Source of the DNA: Paenibacillus athensensis
Lineage (GTDB): Bacteria > Bacillota > Bacilli > Paenibacillales > NBRC-103111
Assembly (NCBI RefSeq): GCF_004514475.2
Contig: NZ_MYFO02000002.1
Span: 248,001 to 312,000, forward strand
DNA: 64,000 bases
Direction of reading: 5' to 3'
A program made the translations under genes and the position numbers. Below are positions 56,783 to 64,000 of this stretch, one piece after another; the stretch's first letter is position 1, and the number at the start of each line of letters is the position of its first letter. The notes beneath the pieces were generated by a model. It was given only the letters and a program-made list of their open reading frames with translations, had not been told where the DNA came from and made no database searches.

Positions 56783-58072
56783 ATGACAACGGCAGTGGAA
56801 GCCAAAGCCCGCGGCCGGCGGGTGCGTCTTGACAAGCCGGAGCTGCTCGCGCCTGCGGGCAGTCTGGAGAAGCTCAAGTTCGCGGTGCATTACGGGGCGG
56901 ATGCGGTTTATATCGGCGGGCAGAAATACGGCCTTCGCTCGAATGCCGATAACTTTACGTTTGAAGAGATGCGCGAAGGCGTCGCCTTTGCGGCGATGTA
57001 TGGCGCCAAGGTGTTTGTGGCCACGAACATTTACGCGCATAACGAAGACATCGACGGCTTGGAGGCGTATCTGCGCGAGCTGCAGGAAGTCGGCATCGCT
57101 GCGATTATTGCTGCCGATCCGGTCATTATGCAAACGGCTCGCCGGGTGGCGCCCAAGCTGGAGGTGCATCTGAGCACGCAGCAGTCGACGATGAACTGGC
57201 AGGCGGTGCAATTCTGGAAGGAGCAGGGCATCGAGCGCGTCGTGCTGGCGCGTGAAGCGAGTATGGCGGAGATCGACGAGATCAAGCGGCACGTTGACGT
57301 CGAAATCGAAGCGTTCATTCACGGCGCGATGTGCAGCTCCTATTCAGGCCGCTGCGTATTGTCGAATCATTTTACCGACCGGGATTCGAATCGCGGCGGC
57401 TGCTCGCAGTCGTGCCGCTGGAAGTACGATTTGTTTGCCAGAGAAGAAACGGCGGTCGGGCCGCTCGCAACCAATCTGCCGCTGTTTGCGGATGAAGACG
57501 ACCCGTTTACGATGGGCTCGAAAGATTTGAGCATGATCGAATCGATTGCCGACATGATCGAATCGGGCGTTGACAGCTTCAAGATCGAAGGGCGGATGAA
57601 GAGCATCCATTACGTCGCGACGGTGGTGAGCGCTTACCGGCAGGCGATCGACGCGTATTTTGCCGACCCGGAAGGCTTTAAGGTGAAGCAGGCGTGGATT
57701 GACGATATTCACAAGGCAGCGAATCGGCCGTTGAACAGCGGGTTTTTCTATGATGTTCCCGGACACGAGGATCATATCTACGAGCCGGAGGATAAAGCGG
57801 TCGGCTACGATTTTGTCGGACTGGTCGTCGGCTATGAGCCGGATACGGGGTTGGCGCTCATTCAGCAGCGCAATCACTTCAAGCCGGGACAGGAAGTCGA
57901 GTTCTTCGGGCCGCAAGGCGCGTCCTTCCGGCAGCTGGTTGAACGTCTGTGGGATGAGACGGGCCAGGAGCTGGACGCAGCGCGCCATCCGCTGCAAATC
58001 GTCAAGCTGCGCGTCGACCAGCCGGTAGCGATCTGGGACATGATGCGCAAAAATACGGGAAAAGGCCGGTAA
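56783..58072 (+). CDS. trhP2: TrhP2-like U32 protein, tRNA hydroxylation
   Basis: 429 residues, U32 family, matching B. subtilis YrrO (TrhP2). The N-terminal KPELLAPAGSLEKLKFAVHYGADAVYIGG and a Cys cluster in the central domain: FIHGAMCSSYSGRCVLSN and GGCSQSCRWKY, which in this family binds an iron-sulfur cluster. A C-terminal barrel domain follows (PGQEVEFFGPQGASFRQLV). It starts 27 bases after trhP1 and shares its transcript. Confidence 0.92.
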   Translation: MTTAVEAKARGRRVRLDKPELLAPAGSLEKLKFAVHYGADAVYIGGQKYGLRSNADNFTFEEMREGVAFAAMYGAKVFVATNIYAHNEDIDGLEAYLRELQEVGIAAIIAADPVIMQTARRVAPKLEVHLSTQQSTMNWQAVQFWKEQGIERVVLAREASMAEIDEIKRHVDVEIEAFIHGAMCSSYSGRCVLSNHFTDRDSNRGGCSQSCRWKYDLFAREETAVGPLATNLPLFADEDDPFTMGSKDLSMIESIADMIESGVDSFKIEGRMKSIHYVATVVSAYRQAIDAYFADPEGFKVKQAWIDDIHKAANRPLNSGFFYDVPGHEDHIYEPEDKAVGYDFVGLVVGYEPDTGLALIQQRNHFKPGQEVEFFGPQGASFRQLVERLWDETGQELDAARHPLQIVKLRVDQPVAIWDMMRKNTGKGR

Positions 58073-58320
58073 TCAGGCAGGATGGGGCCATCGTCCCTGT
58101 GTCGGTGCGGGGTGGTGCGAGCCGATCCTCCCCGCCCGTACGGGGCTGCCGAAAATTACCAGCGAAAAAGGTTTTCTTTTTTTCGTAAATTGATTTTAAT
58201 AAAAAGGAAATATTCGAGTCTATGTCGAATTGAAATGTCAGACGTCCTTGTTGAAAACCTTTACATTTTGTTCCTGTATGTTTTTATGAAGCAACATAGT
58301 CTCTAATGGTGGTGAACAGT

Positions 58321-60546
58321 ATGAGAAATGGACTGCAAAAGGTATGGTCATCTGTGTCCAAGCTCGGCAAGTCCTCTTTCAACGCAATTCGCAATATTCG
58401 CTGGGGCAAGGCCCTGCAAACGGTCGGCAAGGGAAAGCTCGGAGATCGGATGAAATCGATGCATCTGGGCGAGAAAACGAAGTCGGTCGGTTCGGCTGCT
58501 TTCAAGGAGATAAAAAACCTGCACGTACAAAATCCGATCAAGTCCGTCGGGATGAAGCTGTTTATTATCTTTTTTGTCAGTATCCTGTTTTTCGTTTTGA
58601 CGGTTGGCATGATTTCCTACAATCTTTCGAAAAACGTTATTAAAAACGAGGTTTCCGCGAGCAGCGTTCAGACGATTACCCAAGCGGGGCAAAAGCTGGA
58701 CTTCCTGTTTGGTACGTATACGGACCTGTCGCTCCAGATGGTGCTGGATAAAGACTTGCAGCAATGGCTGGTCGATTTGGGCAACATCCAGGAAAACACG
58801 TACGAATACATCAGCACCGTGCGGCTGATCAACGATAAGCTGACGCGTACGCTGTTCGCTATCAAGGAAGTCAAAGGCGTTCATTTGTACAAAATGGACG
58901 GCAATGCCATTCTCGTTACGGGCAATGGCAGCAAGCCGACGAGCAGCATCCTTAACGAAGACTGGTTCCAAAAAATTCTTAAAGCCAGCGGCTTGCCGGA
59001 ATGGCTGCCGGCCAAACCCAAGGGCTATTCGAACCAAAACAGCACGTTTGCGATCGGGCGCGTCATTAAAGATGCATCCTCAGGCAACGACGAAGGCGTG
59101 CTGCTGATTGAAATCAGCGAGGAGTCGCTGATGGATGAGCTGAAGAAAATCGATATCGGCGACGACAGCGACCTGTCGCTGATTACTGCCGATAACCGCA
59201 CTGTGGCCGCTAGCAAAATCGAAGACGTCGACCAGTCGGCGCACGTGATGCTGAGCCAGGAAGAAATGGATGCGGATAGCGGCTCGTTCATCAATTCGCT
59301 TGACCAGCTCGTCGTCCATTACAAGTCTGAGGTAACCGACTGGTATCTCGTGGGAGCGATTCCGGTGAGCACCTTGGTGAAGGAAGCAGCCAGCATCTTC
59401 AAGCTGACGCTGATTGTCGCGTTGATTGCCGCTTTAGCGGCCGTCGTGATCGGCTGGCTGGTCGCCCGCATGATCGGACGCCCACTTGTCAATCTGCGCA
59501 ACCTGATGAGTCAGGGCGCCCAAGGCAAGCTGACGGTTCGCGCCAACTACAAATCGAAGGACGAAATCGGCCAGCTTGGCAACAGCTTTGACACGATGAT
59601 GGCCAACATTACGGCGCTTGTGCAGCAAACGAGCGAATCGGCGAAGCTCGTGCTCGACACCGCCGAGGAGCTTACGCATTCGTCGAAGATGACGGCAACG
59701 GCCGCTCGGGAAATTGCTATCGCAACCGACGAGATTTCTCGCGGCGCTTCGGGACTTGCCACCGAATCGGAGCGCGGCAACGAGCTGACGCAGCATATCG
59801 GCTATCAGATGAAAAATGTGATTGCGGCCAACCTCGATATGGGTAACTCGGCTTCCGATGTCCAAAGCTCCAGTGAGCGCGGTACGACCTACATGACCGA
59901 GCTGACAGGCAAAACGAACGTGACTGAAGAAATGATCCGCTCGATGGTGGAGAAGGTCGACAAGCTGAAAGACAGCACGCGTTCGATCCGCAAAATTCTC
60001 GAAGTGCTCAACAACATGACGAAGCAGACGAATATTTTGTCGCTGAACGCAACGATTGAAGCGGCGCGCGCCGGAGCGGCGGGCAAAGGCTTCATGGTCG
60101 TCGCCGACGAGATTCGCAAGCTGGCCGACCAGTCGCGGCAATCGATCGATATCGTGGGACAAATTACCGAGACGATTCAAGTGGAAATCGACGAAACGGT
60201 CAAGGTGCTGTCCAATGCGACGCCGATTTTCCAAGAGCAAATTTTGTCGGTGAAGGAAGCGAATACGATTTTCCATCAGGTGACTTCGCATATGACCGGC
60301 TTTATTGAGCAGTTGAGCGCGGTCAGCGATTCCATCAGCACGCTGGAGCAATCGCAAATGGTGCTTTCCGACGCCATGACCAACGTCAGCGCCGTAGCCG
60401 AGGAGTCGCTGGCGACTTCTGAAGAGGTCGCATCACTCAGCTCCGAGCAGCTCGGCATCAGCGACGCACTGGTGAAGCTGTCCGACAAGCTGTCGCAGCT
60501 GTCCACTTCCTTGAAGGAATCGCTGTCGAAATTCGAAGTGGAATAA
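58321..60546 (+). CDS. Methyl-accepting chemotaxis protein with long basic cytoplasmic head
   Basis: 741 residues. Unusual N-terminal cytoplasmic head of ~77 basic residues (Lys/Gly/Ser-rich, for example [19 protein letters not shown]), then TM1 (79-101), an extracytoplasmic dCache-like sensor (~102-355), TM2 (~362-382), HAMP and the signalling domain with hinge [20 protein letters not shown] near residue 572. No CheBR-tether pentapeptide at the C-terminus. ATG 58321 lies six bases after GGTGGTGA. B. subtilis has udk-greA in this place. Confidence 0.9.
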   Translation: MRNGLQKVWSSVSKLGKSSFNAIRNIRWGKALQTVGKGKLGDRMKSMHLGEKTKSVGSAAFKEIKNLHVQNPIKSVGMKLFIIFFVSILFFVLTVGMISYNLSKNVIKNEVSASSVQTITQAGQKLDFLFGTYTDLSLQMVLDKDLQQWLVDLGNIQENTYEYISTVRLINDKLTRTLFAIKEVKGVHLYKMDGNAILVTGNGSKPTSSILNEDWFQKILKASGLPEWLPAKPKGYSNQNSTFAIGRVIKDASSGNDEGVLLIEISEESLMDELKKIDIGDDSDLSLITADNRTVAASKIEDVDQSAHVMLSQEEMDADSGSFINSLDQLVVHYKSEVTDWYLVGAIPVSTLVKEAASIFKLTLIVALIAALAAVVIGWLVARMIGRPLVNLRNLMSQGAQGKLTVRANYKSKDEIGQLGNSFDTMMANITALVQQTSESAKLVLDTAEELTHSSKMTATAAREIAIATDEISRGASGLATESERGNELTQHIGYQMKNVIAANLDMGNSASDVQSSSERGTTYMTELTGKTNVTEEMIRSMVEKVDKLKDSTRSIRKILEVLNNMTKQTNILSLNATIEAARAGAAGKGFMVVADEIRKLADQSRQSIDIVGQITETIQVEIDETVKVLSNATPIFQEQILSVKEANTIFHQVTSHMTGFIEQLSAVSDSISTLEQSQMVLSDAMTNVSAVAEESLATSEEVASLSSEQLGISDALVKLSDKLSQLSTSLKESLSKFEVE

Positions 60547-60582
60547 TAACGTAACTATAACGGATGTTCAGTTGAACCAAGG

Positions 60583-60626
60583 GCTGTCTCCCGCTGCAGA
60601 ATGCGGCTGCGGGAGGCGGCTTTTTT
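60583..60626 (+). terminator. Terminator of the chemoreceptor gene
   Basis: GCTGTCTCCCGC / GCGGGAGGCGGC with two G-U pairs, then six T. Confidence 0.88.
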
Positions 60627-60866
60627 GCGTCTGGCAGCCGTCTTACGTCCCGGCGCAGCGATCTGAAAGCTGCTCAGGGCGGTTATTGCGGCGTCCGGGC
60701 TGGCCCCTTTCAGCCGATAAACGGCATTAGGCGCCTGTTGGCGCTCAGGGTGGTACGGTTGGGTTGGTTTGCCGGTTCAGCCAGTTGCCTATACTGGAGA
60801 AAGAAGCGAATCGGCCGTCCGGGCGAACCGGAGGAGCAAGGGGGCGATTGCATGGAGGGAAGCGGG
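60627..60866 (+). other. Intergenic stretch without a recognised gene
   Basis: About 240 GC-rich bases before the PBP gene. The only promoter-like element is TATACT at 60790-60795 with a weak TTTGCC 16 bases upstream. CAGGGTGGTACGG at 60746-60758 looks like a T-box core but has no Stem I or terminator. Confidence 0.5.
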
Positions 60867-62651
60867 ATGAGCGCCAAGCATAAGCAGCGGGTATTCTGGC
60901 TGCTGCTGCTGCTGGTGTTAGTTTTGGCCTATTTATCCGGCAAGCTGTTTTGGATTCAGGTAATCAGTGCGGAGCATTACTCCGCTTACAACGTCGATTT
61001 GGTCAAAAATTCGGTCGCCCAGCGCCAACAGGCGCTTGTGCTGTCCAGCGGACGCGGCGATATTTACGACAGATCACTGCAGCCGTTCACCGGCCGGACG
61101 ATTCAGGCGCTGGCGGCGTTTCCGGTACGCGATGGCTACAGCGGCGACAGCGCGCAGCTCGCCGGATTGACTCGCGTCCTGCACACGACGACTGCGCAGT
61201 GGCAGACATTTGCTTCCGGCTTGAACGTTGCCAAGCTGTGGGGAGCGGACGGCGGGGAGCCGACAGCGCTCAGCAAGGAGCAGGCGCAGCAGATTGAAGC
61301 GCTTGGCTTGCCGAACGCCCGTGTCGTCAGCTACCAGATCCGCTACCCGGCAGATATGGCGGCCCGGCAGGTGATCGGGTTTATCGGGCAAAATCCCGAG
61401 CGGGTGCAAGGGTTGTTTGCGTCCGAGCTGGCTGGCGGCAAGCTGACGCTGACGAGCCGGATCGGTGCGGCGGGTCTGGAAAAAACGTTCGAGCCGTGGC
61501 TGCGCGGTCAAGGCGCGACTTCCATCTCCTATTTCACCGATGCCGGTAAAAGGCCGCTAGGCGGCCTGGACGCGCGAATCATTCAGCCCGACAATCCGTA
61601 TTATCCGCTGAAGCTGGTCACCACGCTGGACGCCGATATTCAGCAGCGCATCGAACAGCTGATGGACCGGATGCACATTCGCGAAGGCTCGGCGGTAGTG
61701 CTGGACGCGCAGCAGGCCGATGTAATTGCGATGGCCAGCCGGCCGAATTTCAATCCGGCGCAAATCGATCCGTCCGGCGGTGCGTGGGGCAACGAAGCGG
61801 TCAAGGCGACGACGCCGGGGTCGATTTTCAAGACAATTGTAGCGGCGGCGGCGCTGGAGGAGGGCGTTGTCGAACCGGACGAAACGTTCGATTGCGAGGG
61901 AGCGCTTGGCAAGTACGGCTTTACGTGCTGGAAAAAAGGCGGGCACGGGCCGTTGACGCTGGAACAGGGCTTTGCCGAGTCGTGCAACATCGTTTTTGCC
62001 CGCGTGGCGCAACGATTGAGTGCGGAGCAAATCGAAACGTACGCCCGCAAGCTCGGCCTGCTCGCTCCGGTCGGCTGGACAGGCGCAATTGGCGAGCAAG
62101 CCGGGCTTAGCATGTGGGACGGCGAAGAGGCCGGACAGCTGTTTGCGGCGAAGACGCCGCGCAGCGACGAGGGCGTGCTCATGCAAACGGCGATCGGGCA
62201 ACGCGACGTGCTGGTGACGCCGCTGCAGGCCGCGAATATGATCGTCACGCTGCTGCATGGCGGCGAGGCGCTGGAGCCGCGGATCGTGCAGGAGCTGCGC
62301 TACCGGACGGATCGCGTCATGCAGCGCTTTCCGACGCAGAAGCTGGTCGCAGGTGCGGGCGCGATATCGGAGGAGACGAGCCGGACGCTGCTGAAATGGA
62401 TGCAGGAGGTTGTCGAGGACGGGACAGGTCAATCGCTCAAAGGGGCCAAGTGGAAGCTTGCCGGTAAGTCCGGCACGGCGCAAGTAGGCGCGGAAGCGAA
62501 CCAAACGGTTAATCAATGGTTTATCGGCTATGGCCCCGTTGATGCGCCGCGTTATGCCGTCTCGGTTGTGGTAGCGCATACCGATCCGCAAGCGGCCAAT
62601 CAGGCGCTGCCGTTATTCAAGGGCATCATGGACATTCTCGCCGGGCAGTAG
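60867..62651 (+). CDS. pbpI: Class B penicillin-binding protein (PbpI/YrrR-like)
   Basis: Transpeptidase of 594 residues: short cytoplasmic tail, one helix (9-30), dimerisation-type domain (SGRGDIYDRS), then the catalytic domain with S319-xx-K322 (TTPGSIFKT), S372-C-N374 (ESCNIVF) and K534-SGT (AGKSGTAQV). The C-terminal PASTA domains of some PBP2b-type proteins are absent. B. subtilis PbpI (YrrR) has the same place downstream of yrrN-yrrO. ATG 60867 has GGAGGG seven bases upstream. Its 3' end overlaps the opposite-strand kinase gene by 39 bases. Confidence 0.9.
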   Translation: MSAKHKQRVFWLLLLLVLVLAYLSGKLFWIQVISAEHYSAYNVDLVKNSVAQRQQALVLSSGRGDIYDRSLQPFTGRTIQALAAFPVRDGYSGDSAQLAGLTRVLHTTTAQWQTFASGLNVAKLWGADGGEPTALSKEQAQQIEALGLPNARVVSYQIRYPADMAARQVIGFIGQNPERVQGLFASELAGGKLTLTSRIGAAGLEKTFEPWLRGQGATSISYFTDAGKRPLGGLDARIIQPDNPYYPLKLVTTLDADIQQRIEQLMDRMHIREGSAVVLDAQQADVIAMASRPNFNPAQIDPSGGAWGNEAVKATTPGSIFKTIVAAAALEEGVVEPDETFDCEGALGKYGFTCWKKGGHGPLTLEQGFAESCNIVFARVAQRLSAEQIETYARKLGLLAPVGWTGAIGEQAGLSMWDGEEAGQLFAAKTPRSDEGVLMQTAIGQRDVLVTPLQAANMIVTLLHGGEALEPRIVQELRYRTDRVMQRFPTQKLVAGAGAISEETSRTLLKWMQEVVEDGTGQSLKGAKWKLAGKSGTAQVGAEANQTVNQWFIGYGPVDAPRYAVSVVVAHTDPQAANQALPLFKGIMDILAGQ

Positions 62652-63923
62652 CGGCAGGATAATCCGGCAGTTTGTTCCCTTGCCGGGCTCGCTGTCCATC
62701 TCGATGTCGCCGCCCAGCGCGCGGATAATCCGGTAGGAAACCATCATGCCAAGCCCGGTGCCTTTATGCTTCGTGGAATAAAACGGCGTGCCGAGCTGCT
62801 GCAGCTGATCGTACGTCATGCCGACGCCGTTGTCGGCGATTTCCAGCACGACTTTGCTGCCGCGCGTATAGCCAAGCACGCGGAGTACGCCGCCGTCGGG
62901 CATCGCTTCGATGCCGTTTTTGGTCAGATTGACGAGGCATTGCAGCATTTTTTCGGCATTGGCTTCGACCCATAGCTCGTTTTCGATGAGGATAGCCAGT
63001 TCAACGCCGCACATCGCCGCATAGGGCGAGATCAGGTTGGTGAGCTTTTGCGTCAGCCTGGACACATCGAGCTGCTGCAGCTTCTCGGCTTGCGGCTTGG
63101 CAAACGACAAGTAATCGCAAATGATCTGCTGCGCGCGGTCGATTTCTTCCATCACCATGCCGGTATACATGCGCAGCTTCTCTTCCGGCACGCGGCTTTG
63201 GCTGATGATCTGCATAAAGCCGCGCGCCACCGTCATCGGATTGCGGATTTCGTGCGCTACCGAGGCGGCGAGCTCGCCGATGACGTGCAGCTTTTCCGAA
63301 CGGACCAGCTCTTGGCGCATGGCTGCATTATCCCGGATTCGCTCGATCATGCAGGTAATCAACCCCATCGTCATCATGTTCAGCAGGCAATACATGGCTC
63401 CATAGGCCCAGAAGGAAGGAGACACGGACAAGCCGCCGACTGTACGATAGATCAGCAGGATGCAGCAGGCAGCCACGGCGCTGACGAGCGCGAGCAGCGT
63501 GGGGAACATGATTTTGGGCGCTTTGCGCTTCCAGTTGCTGAGCCAGATAAAGGCCAGAATGAAAGGGACAAGCACGGCTGCAATGCTGACGATCCAGATC
63601 GAGTTCGAACCTCCGAGCCAAACGAGATAAAAGACGATGGCACCAGTGACGATCAGGCCGGAGACGAAGCCCCCGTATAAAAAAGCGAGCAAAAGCGGGA
63701 TGAACCGCAGGTCGAACCCGCTGCAAGCGCCGCCGGCAAAAAACGGATGTGTGATGCAGAACAGTGCCGAGGCGGCGTTGATCGCACCGATCCAGAGCGG
63801 CCTCCATCGTCCGCGCTGCGGAGCTGGCGACAGCTCGGAGCGGTCGAGCCAAAAAATATAAGAAATCAAAAACGGTATCGTCAAAACGAGCACGTTGAAG
63901 AGGATATTGTCGACGGATTTCAA
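62613..63923 (-). CDS. Sporulation-type sensor histidine kinase (KinB/5TM-Lyt-like)
   Basis: 436 residues. N-terminal half: about six helices with the 5TM-Lyt-type motif GFDLRFIPLLLAFLYGGFVSGLI. Then dimerisation/phosphoacceptor domain with H224 (SVAHEIRNPMT), N-box NLTKNGIEAM, G1 box EIADNGVGM, F box TPFYSTKHKGTGLGM and G2. This is the architecture of sporulation kinase B and relatives that feed Spo0F. TTG 63923 has GGGAG seven bases upstream. No receiver gene is adjacent, as expected for orphan sporulation kinases. Confidence 0.88.
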   Translation of the reverse strand: MKSVDNILFNVLVLTIPFLISYIFWLDRSELSPAPQRGRWRPLWIGAINAASALFCITHPFFAGGACSGFDLRFIPLLLAFLYGGFVSGLIVTGAIVFYLVWLGGSNSIWIVSIAAVLVPFILAFIWLSNWKRKAPKIMFPTLLALVSAVAACCILLIYRTVGGLSVSPSFWAYGAMYCLLNMMTMGLITCMIERIRDNAAMRQELVRSEKLHVIGELAASVAHEIRNPMTVARGFMQIISQSRVPEEKLRMYTGMVMEEIDRAQQIICDYLSFAKPQAEKLQQLDVSRLTQKLTNLISPYAAMCGVELAILIENELWVEANAEKMLQCLVNLTKNGIEAMPDGGVLRVLGYTRGSKVVLEIADNGVGMTYDQLQQLGTPFYSTKHKGTGLGMMVSYRIIRALGGDIEMDSEPGKGTNCRIILPLLPGENVHDALE

Positions 63924-63970
63924 GGGGTCACTCCCGCTTTTCCAGTTAATCAGCTGCTTTTCTTCCAGTA

Positions 63971-63977
63971 TTCGACA
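63971..63977 (-). promoter_or_regulatory. Possible Spo0A box upstream of the kinase gene
   Basis: Minus strand TTTTGTCGAATA contains TGTCGAA, the Spo0A-box core, 48 bases upstream of the kinase start. The same seven-base core occurs by chance at 20967 and 58223, so the call is weak. Confidence 0.3.
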
Positions 63978-64000
63978 AAAGTATGGGAAAATCCTACTTG

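Noticed and set aside
60746-60758. T-box-like core CAGGGTGGTACGG before pbpI
   Set aside because: No Stem I AGTA/GAAx pairing, no CCGCG continuation and no terminator follow; the downstream gene is not amino-acid related.

Overview
The window is a chromosomal segment of a GC-rich, endospore-forming Firmicute, most likely Paenibacillaceae (Paenibacillus or Cohnella type). Two things point there: sporulation genes (bofC, spoVB, a SpoIID-type protein, a KinB-like kinase), and a gene order that follows the Bacillus subtilis bofC-ruvAB-queA-tgt ... secDF-recJ-apt-relA ... hisS-aspS-rarA-cymR ... alaS-mltG-pbpI stretch, with local rearrangements. No rRNA, tRNA, CRISPR array, insertion sequence or prophage was recognised.

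Layout. 1-8.5 kb: forespore checkpoint gene bofC with a sigma-F/G-type promoter, Holliday-junction genes ruvCAB, a large SpoIID-family protein, queuosine genes queA-tgt and yajC. 8.6-14.5 kb: membrane-protein cluster (PAP2 phosphatase, TIGR04086, an ArsB/NhaD-like transporter, DUF421), then spoVB and comN. 14.6-24 kb: secD and secF as separate overlapping genes, a degenerate CDF transporter, recJ-apt, rel, dtd and a 57-residue small protein. 24-29 kb: hemZ, a membrane-anchored FAD enzyme, a very acidic protein, and a divergent doxX / YodB-CatR-like regulator pair around a palindromic operator. 29-35 kb: T-box-controlled hisS-aspS-tcdA, then rarA. 35-42.5 kb: an AT-richer island with a 2243-residue secreted subtilase-RHS fusion followed by a small four-helix membrane protein, read here as a polymorphic toxin and its immunity protein. 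42.6-45.1 kb: minus-strand DUF3889, an AlkZ-like protein and mnmA. 45.3-50 kb: cymR-iscS, a PRC-barrel protein, a zinc ribbon, an AI-2E-family permease, a strong candidate for a Fur-controlled small RNA, and a methionine aminopeptidase. 50-64 kb: T-box-controlled alaS, the ireB-ruvX-DUF1292 operon, mltG, a tRNA-hydroxylation pair (trhP1, trhP2), a chemoreceptor, a class B PBP and a sporulation-type histidine kinase.

How the genes work together. Most of the window is housekeeping: tRNA charging and modification (hisS, aspS, alaS, queA, tgt, tcdA, mnmA-iscS, trhP1/P2, dtd), recombination and repair (ruvCAB, recJ, rarA, ruvX), protein export (secDF, yajC), stringent response (rel) and cell wall or sporulation. 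The most novel-looking content is the protease-RHS-toxin/immunity locus and the Fur-box-driven small RNA gene on the minus strand near 49.1 kb. Gene starts were chosen from Shine-Dalgarno spacing and family start positions, so several are downstream of the longest open frame.
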